From UBA1845 sp002338715 (GTDB taxonomy: Bacteria > Planctomycetota > Phycisphaerae > UBA1845): a stretch of DNA of 64,000 bases. The stretch is from NCBI GenBank assembly GCA_035344155.1, contig DAORAL010000004.1, positions 62,001 to 126,000 on the forward strand. The letters are read 5' to 3'. The notes under the pieces were generated by a model that searched no databases, was not told the origin of the DNA, and saw only the letters and a program-made list of their open reading frames with translations. The position numbers and the translations under genes were made by a program. Below are positions 60,780 through 64,000 of the stretch, piece by piece. Within the stretch, counting starts at the first letter, position 1; every line of letters begins with the position of its first letter.

Positions 60780-62513
60780 TCAGGATCGGGATTGGCTGCG
60801 CCGCCTGAGTCGAATCGTGACCAGCCCCGCCATTGTCAGGAACGTTGAAAACGGGACGAACGTGCCGCAGAAGGCGTTGCCTTCGAAGTAGAAGATGGTG
60901 CGGCCCGACAGTCTGGCTGAGTCTACGCAGTCGATCAGTCCCGCGTCGAGCAGTTCCTGTTCGCTGATGAGAGTTAGCTCGGCGATGGGTTGCGGTTCGT
61001 CGAGGTCGATGGTGTTGACCGTGGCGAACGCGACCTCCGACAGCAGCCACATGCGGCTGTCCTCGAATCCGCTGCGGCGCACGATGCCTTTGTGTTCGAT
61101 ATGCCCGCGTTCGCGCAGATTGGTGTTTGTCATCTGGATGATCTGCAAGCCGTCGATGAATTCGCCCGAGTCGCGATCGAACACCGCGTACGGCAGCAGC
61201 ACAATACCCAGATCGGCCAACACACCGAGGGCTTTCTCATCAACGGTGGCCTCCGAACCGACGCTGAAACGATTGAGGCTTTCAACGATGATGCGGGACA
61301 GCAGCGATGGGTTCTCCGGATTGCTGACGTCGTAGAGCGAGACGGCTGGCTCAAACGCGGCTCCGGTTGCATAACCCACCCCCAAAAGCCGATCACCCAG
61401 CGGAACCAGATGCGTGCTAAAACCCGGGCCGGCCAACTCACCCGATACCGTGGGATTCGCGGGGTCAGATAGATCGATTACGTAAAGCGGATCGTCGCCA
61501 CCCGAAGAAACCATATACGCGCGCTGCCCATCAAAGCGAACCGTCCGCAGCGTCTCCTGCGTGGTGATCGGGAGAAATGCCAGCCGATCAACGTTGTCCG
61601 GATCGCTGACGTCGTAGGCATACAGTCCAAGCGTTTGCGTGAAGTTGGCCGGGTTAAAGTCCTGCGTCACGATATAGTAGGCGTCGTCGCTGGCGTCCAT
61701 GCTGTAGCGGTCGCGGACTTTGCCGGGCACGCGGAAGCTGTCGCGCTTTTCGATGAAGCCGTTGGTGCTGGAGATGTCGACGTAGGTCACGCGGGTTGTG
61801 TCGGCTTCGGTGAGGTCGTCACCGTAAAGGAAGATGGCCTCCTGGGAGACGTGGATGTCTTCGGCGTCGGCGCCGAAACGGAGGCTCTCGACGACGCGAA
61901 TCTGACTTGGATCGGCTATGTCGATGGATACGACAAAGGTTGTCGAACCGATCGTGCCGGTGGCGTATAGGATCTCGCCAACGCGTCGCGTACCGACGAC
62001 AGTCCCATCGAAATCGACCGTCCCGACCAACGCGAGTTCGTCCTTGTTGGACACGTCAACCACCCAGAGGCGCGTGCCGTCGTAGTCGGGTTCGGTGATG
62101 TCGCCAAATGCCGGGTCGTCGAACGCCACCGGTTCGCCCGCGCAGTATCCAAAGTCCGCGGCTGTAAACAGAAAGACGTGGTCGTCGCGCACGATCAGTT
62201 CGACGCCGCGTCCCCGAACGGCATAGGAGCCAGCCAACCGGGGATCGGACATGTCGTTCGCGTCGATGACCCGCAAACCCGTGTAGGGGTTGGAGATGTA
62301 GAAGTAACCGTCGATGAATTTGACGATATCGGCTTCCTCGATTTCGCGGGCGGTGGTAACGTCGCCGGGATCGTCGTCGTTGACGACGGGGTCGCTGGGA
62401 AATTCACTGCTGCAGCCGGCGACCATCAGGATGGCCAGCACTCCGCTGAGCATGCATCCGATGCATGCGTTGGTCATGAAACGTCGTCCGCGCCTTCGTC
62501 TGCTGATGAACAT
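60780..62513 (-). CDS. Beta-propeller lipoprotein (PF09826-like, LVIVD repeats)
   Basis: Protein of 577 residues from ATG 62513, with GGAG upstream, giving a lipoprotein signal that ends VAGC (~32). The start of the propeller, EIEEADIVKFIDGYFYISN, is the hallmark of the secreted beta-propeller domain PF09826. LVIVD-type blades follow (LRVIDANDMSDPRLAGSYAV; LWVVDVSNKDELALVGTV; LYVIDLSDPANPTVSGELAG). The C-terminus carries a Cys-hydrophobic-Arg tail (TFLTMAGLVTIRLRRRSQSRS), perhaps a sorting or membrane segment. The role is probably a surface binding scaffold. It converges with the permease gene, 30 bases apart. Confidence 0.88.
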   Translation of the reverse strand: MFISRRRRGRRFMTNACIGCMLSGVLAILMVAGCSSEFPSDPVVNDDDPGDVTTAREIEEADIVKFIDGYFYISNPYTGLRVIDANDMSDPRLAGSYAVRGRGVELIVRDDHVFLFTAADFGYCAGEPVAFDDPAFGDITEPDYDGTRLWVVDVSNKDELALVGTVDFDGTVVGTRRVGEILYATGTIGSTTFVVSIDIADPSQIRVVESLRFGADAEDIHVSQEAIFLYGDDLTEADTTRVTYVDISSTNGFIEKRDSFRVPGKVRDRYSMDASDDAYYIVTQDFNPANFTQTLGLYAYDVSDPDNVDRLAFLPITTQETLRTVRFDGQRAYMVSSGGDDPLYVIDLSDPANPTVSGELAGPGFSTHLVPLGDRLLGVGYATGAAFEPAVSLYDVSNPENPSLLSRIIVESLNRFSVGSEATVDEKALGVLADLGIVLLPYAVFDRDSGEFIDGLQIIQMTNTNLRERGHIEHKGIVRRSGFEDSRMWLLSEVAFATVNTIDLDEPQPIAELTLISEQELLDAGLIDCVDSARLSGRTIFYFEGNAFCGTFVPFSTFLTMAGLVTIRLRRRSQSRS

Positions 62514-63414
62514 GGTTTGTCTCCACCCGTAGCCGAACTGATTGCAATTCGAGGGCGATACTGGTTGGGTCCAACGCAAACCCATTGGCGCTGCGATAGA
62601 CGTCGCGCCAACCGTTGATGAAAGCAGAAATTGAATCGCCCAGTTTTCTGACATGCGCCCAAATGACGGCCGGATTATAAGCCGTCAAAGTGTCCGATCA
62701 CGCGCTAACCGGATTTCTATTCCAGTGCCTCTGGATTACTACCCATCCAGTTCGATTAAGGCGTCACCATGGGGCTCAAATGTAACCGACCCGCAGTGCT
62801 TGCAATAGTCTCAAGTTCTTTCGCCGCGTCGAAGCGGATGTGCGAATCTGACCCGCGCCCCGTTCTCGCCTACGACTCCGGACACATCTTATTGGGACAC
62901 GGATGGTGTCGGGGCCGGTCTTTTCGAGGACACATTATGTCACTTCTCGAGCAGTTAACCTTGGTCCAATACTGTCAAGTGTTCGATTGCGTTGCGCATG
63001 GGCAGGTGTCTTGCTGACCAACCTTCAACGGTGCGGTAACCGGGTTGTTTGGCATTGCCCGATTCACTATGATCGGTCTATTGGACCGGCTGCGATTTGC
63101 CGTGGGGTTGGACGGCATGAACAGTTGGAGTCGGTTCTCAATGCGGGGAGGCCGCACGCTCGGGGAAAGTTATATCCCAGCAGCATACACTCAAGTCTTG
63201 ATTGTTGCTTTGGGCCGGGGTCGTTGACATCGCAAGTCCGTTTTGATGTCACGGGTGGGGTAAGTTGCCAAGTCGATAAATCCGTTCAGCCTGACTGATT
63301 GGGCCGAATCTCCACCTCCGCAGTAGGACGACCACCAGGCTATCGGTGTTATGGCGTCGCGTTGCAGGGAATTCCTGCACACGCTAAAGCAGGATCCAGT
63401 GAAGGGGAAAGCAC
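62514..63414. other. 0.9-kb interval between divergent propeller and LamG genes
   Basis: A possible minus-strand -10 box TATAAT (62679-62674) lies about 160 bases before the propeller start; its -35 is weak. No other convincing element was found. Short open frames look non-coding. Confidence 0.35.
62674..62679 (-). promoter_or_regulatory. Possible -10 box for the beta-propeller gene
   Basis: TATAAT on the minus strand (62679-62674). No good -35 is found at 16-18 bases, so this is tentative. Confidence 0.3.
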
Positions 63415-64000
63415 ATGGGATCATTCAAGTCATTCGGTTTAGGAATCTGCGCGCTGCTTTTTTGCAGCGGGGTGAGTTTCGGTCAGAACGCATTGTCGTT
63501 TGATGGTACCAACGATGCGGTCTCGTTTGGCGACGCTTCGCAGACGCCTGAACTGGGGTTGGCTGAATTCACGATCGAGTTTTGGTTTCAGCGGAGCGGA
63601 ACGGGCCAAACCGCCAATACCGGTACCGGTGGTTTCGTCGGCATTCCGCTGGTGACCAAGGGGCGCGGCGAGGCTGAGAACTCCAACCTCGACATGAACT
63701 ACTTCGTCGGTATCCGTGATTCGGATGATGTGATTGCGGCTGACTTTGAAGAAGCCGGCACTGGTCCTGAACCCGGATTGAATCACCCGGTGTTCGGTAC
63801 AACAACAATCAGCAACGGAGTCTGGTATCACGTTGCAGCCACGTATGACGGTTCGGATTGGAACCTTTATCTCAACGGTCAGTTGGATGGGACGGTCAAC
63901 GTCGGCCGCGAACCGCGCGCAGACAGCATTCAGCATTTCGGCGTCGGGACGGCGTTCAATTCGAGCGGGTCGGCATCGGGGCGATTCCAGGGGATCATCG
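63415..64000 (+). CDS. LamG-domain secreted protein (5' part, truncated by window end)
   Basis: The frame is open from ATG 63415 to the window edge, at least 195 residues. The start has a signal peptide (MGSFKSFGLGICALLFCSGVSFG) and GAAGGGGAAA upstream. The mature part begins NALSFDGTNDAVSFGD and contains FTIEFWFQRSG and NGVWYHVAATYDGSDWNLYLNGQLDG, the standard concanavalin/LamG-type jelly-roll signature. LamG domains bind carbohydrates or proteins at the surface. The rest of the protein, including any sorting signal, lies beyond the window. It is coded after the divergent beta-propeller gene. Confidence 0.9.
   Translation, partial: MGSFKSFGLGICALLFCSGVSFGQNALSFDGTNDAVSFGDASQTPELGLAEFTIEFWFQRSGTGQTANTGTGGFVGIPLVTKGRGEAENSNLDMNYFVGIRDSDDVIAADFEEAGTGPEPGLNHPVFGTTTISNGVWYHVAATYDGSDWNLYLNGQLDGTVNVGREPRADSIQHFGVGTAFNSSGSASGRFQGII

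Overview
The window looks like a chromosomal piece of a planctomycete, most probably of the Phycisphaerae type. This is inferred from protein style, not from a marker gene. The signs are very long exported proteins with Cys/Asn/Asp repeats of the DCNxNGxPDxCD kind, thrombospondin-3-like and dockerin-like Asp loops, PEP-CTERM sorting signals, an ECF sigma factor overlapping a Ser/Thr kinase gene, and frequent alternative start codons. I see no tRNA, rRNA, CRISPR array, transposase or phage gene.

Layout. 0.3-5.1 kb: a 1,619-residue subtilase-like surface protein, then a small RuvC-like nuclease. 6.2-13.5 kb: a tightly packed, mostly overlapping plus-strand operon for membrane-lipid modification (desaturase, FAD amine oxidase, DUF1365, cyclopropane-fatty-acid synthase, DUF2878, DUF1295, second CFA-type methyltransferase, Blc lipocalin), with a convergent photolyase/cryptochrome-like gene at 13.6-15.1 kb. 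15.7-22.6 kb (minus): a 2,298-residue RTX-like protein with a promoter and an intrinsic terminator in its leader. 23.2-27.2 kb: ECF sigma factor, kinase and an exported dockerin-like protein. 28.0-34.1 kb: a second giant exported protein. 34.2-36.6 kb: DUF542/DUF1858 protein, GIY-YIG protein, lipoprotein and a heme-oxidase-like membrane protein. 37.6-40.8 kb: an exported HYR-repeat protein. 41.1-48.4 kb: housekeeping and accessory genes (Gfo/Idh, NADAR lipoprotein, two small genes, tpiA, secG, yicC, gmk, rpoZ, split coaC and coaB), rich in REP-like palindromes. 48.6-51.4 kb: GT4 glycosyltransferase plus GH57 glycosidase. 52.5-55.2 kb: a highly expressed-looking surface protein. 55.7-60.7 kb: an InlB-repeat protein, then an ABC ATPase with two paralogous permeases. 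60.8-62.5 kb (minus): a beta-propeller lipoprotein. 63.4 kb to the edge: the start of a LamG protein.

How the genes fit together. About half of the window encodes envelope or secreted proteins that share sorting and Ca-binding modules. The lipid operon together with lipocalin and photolyase homologue resembles the light/singlet-oxygen regulons of other bacteria. The most unusual observation is that both giant proteins carry a complete PEP-CTERM protein at the N-terminus, followed in frame by a second signal peptide. Other points of note are several families of GTAG-type palindromes clustered at 42-57 kb, a leader terminator before the RTX gene, a NADAR domain on a lipoprotein, an apparent loss of Fe-S ligands in the photolyase homologue, and an undescribed-looking ABC system with twin 'TTPW' permeases.
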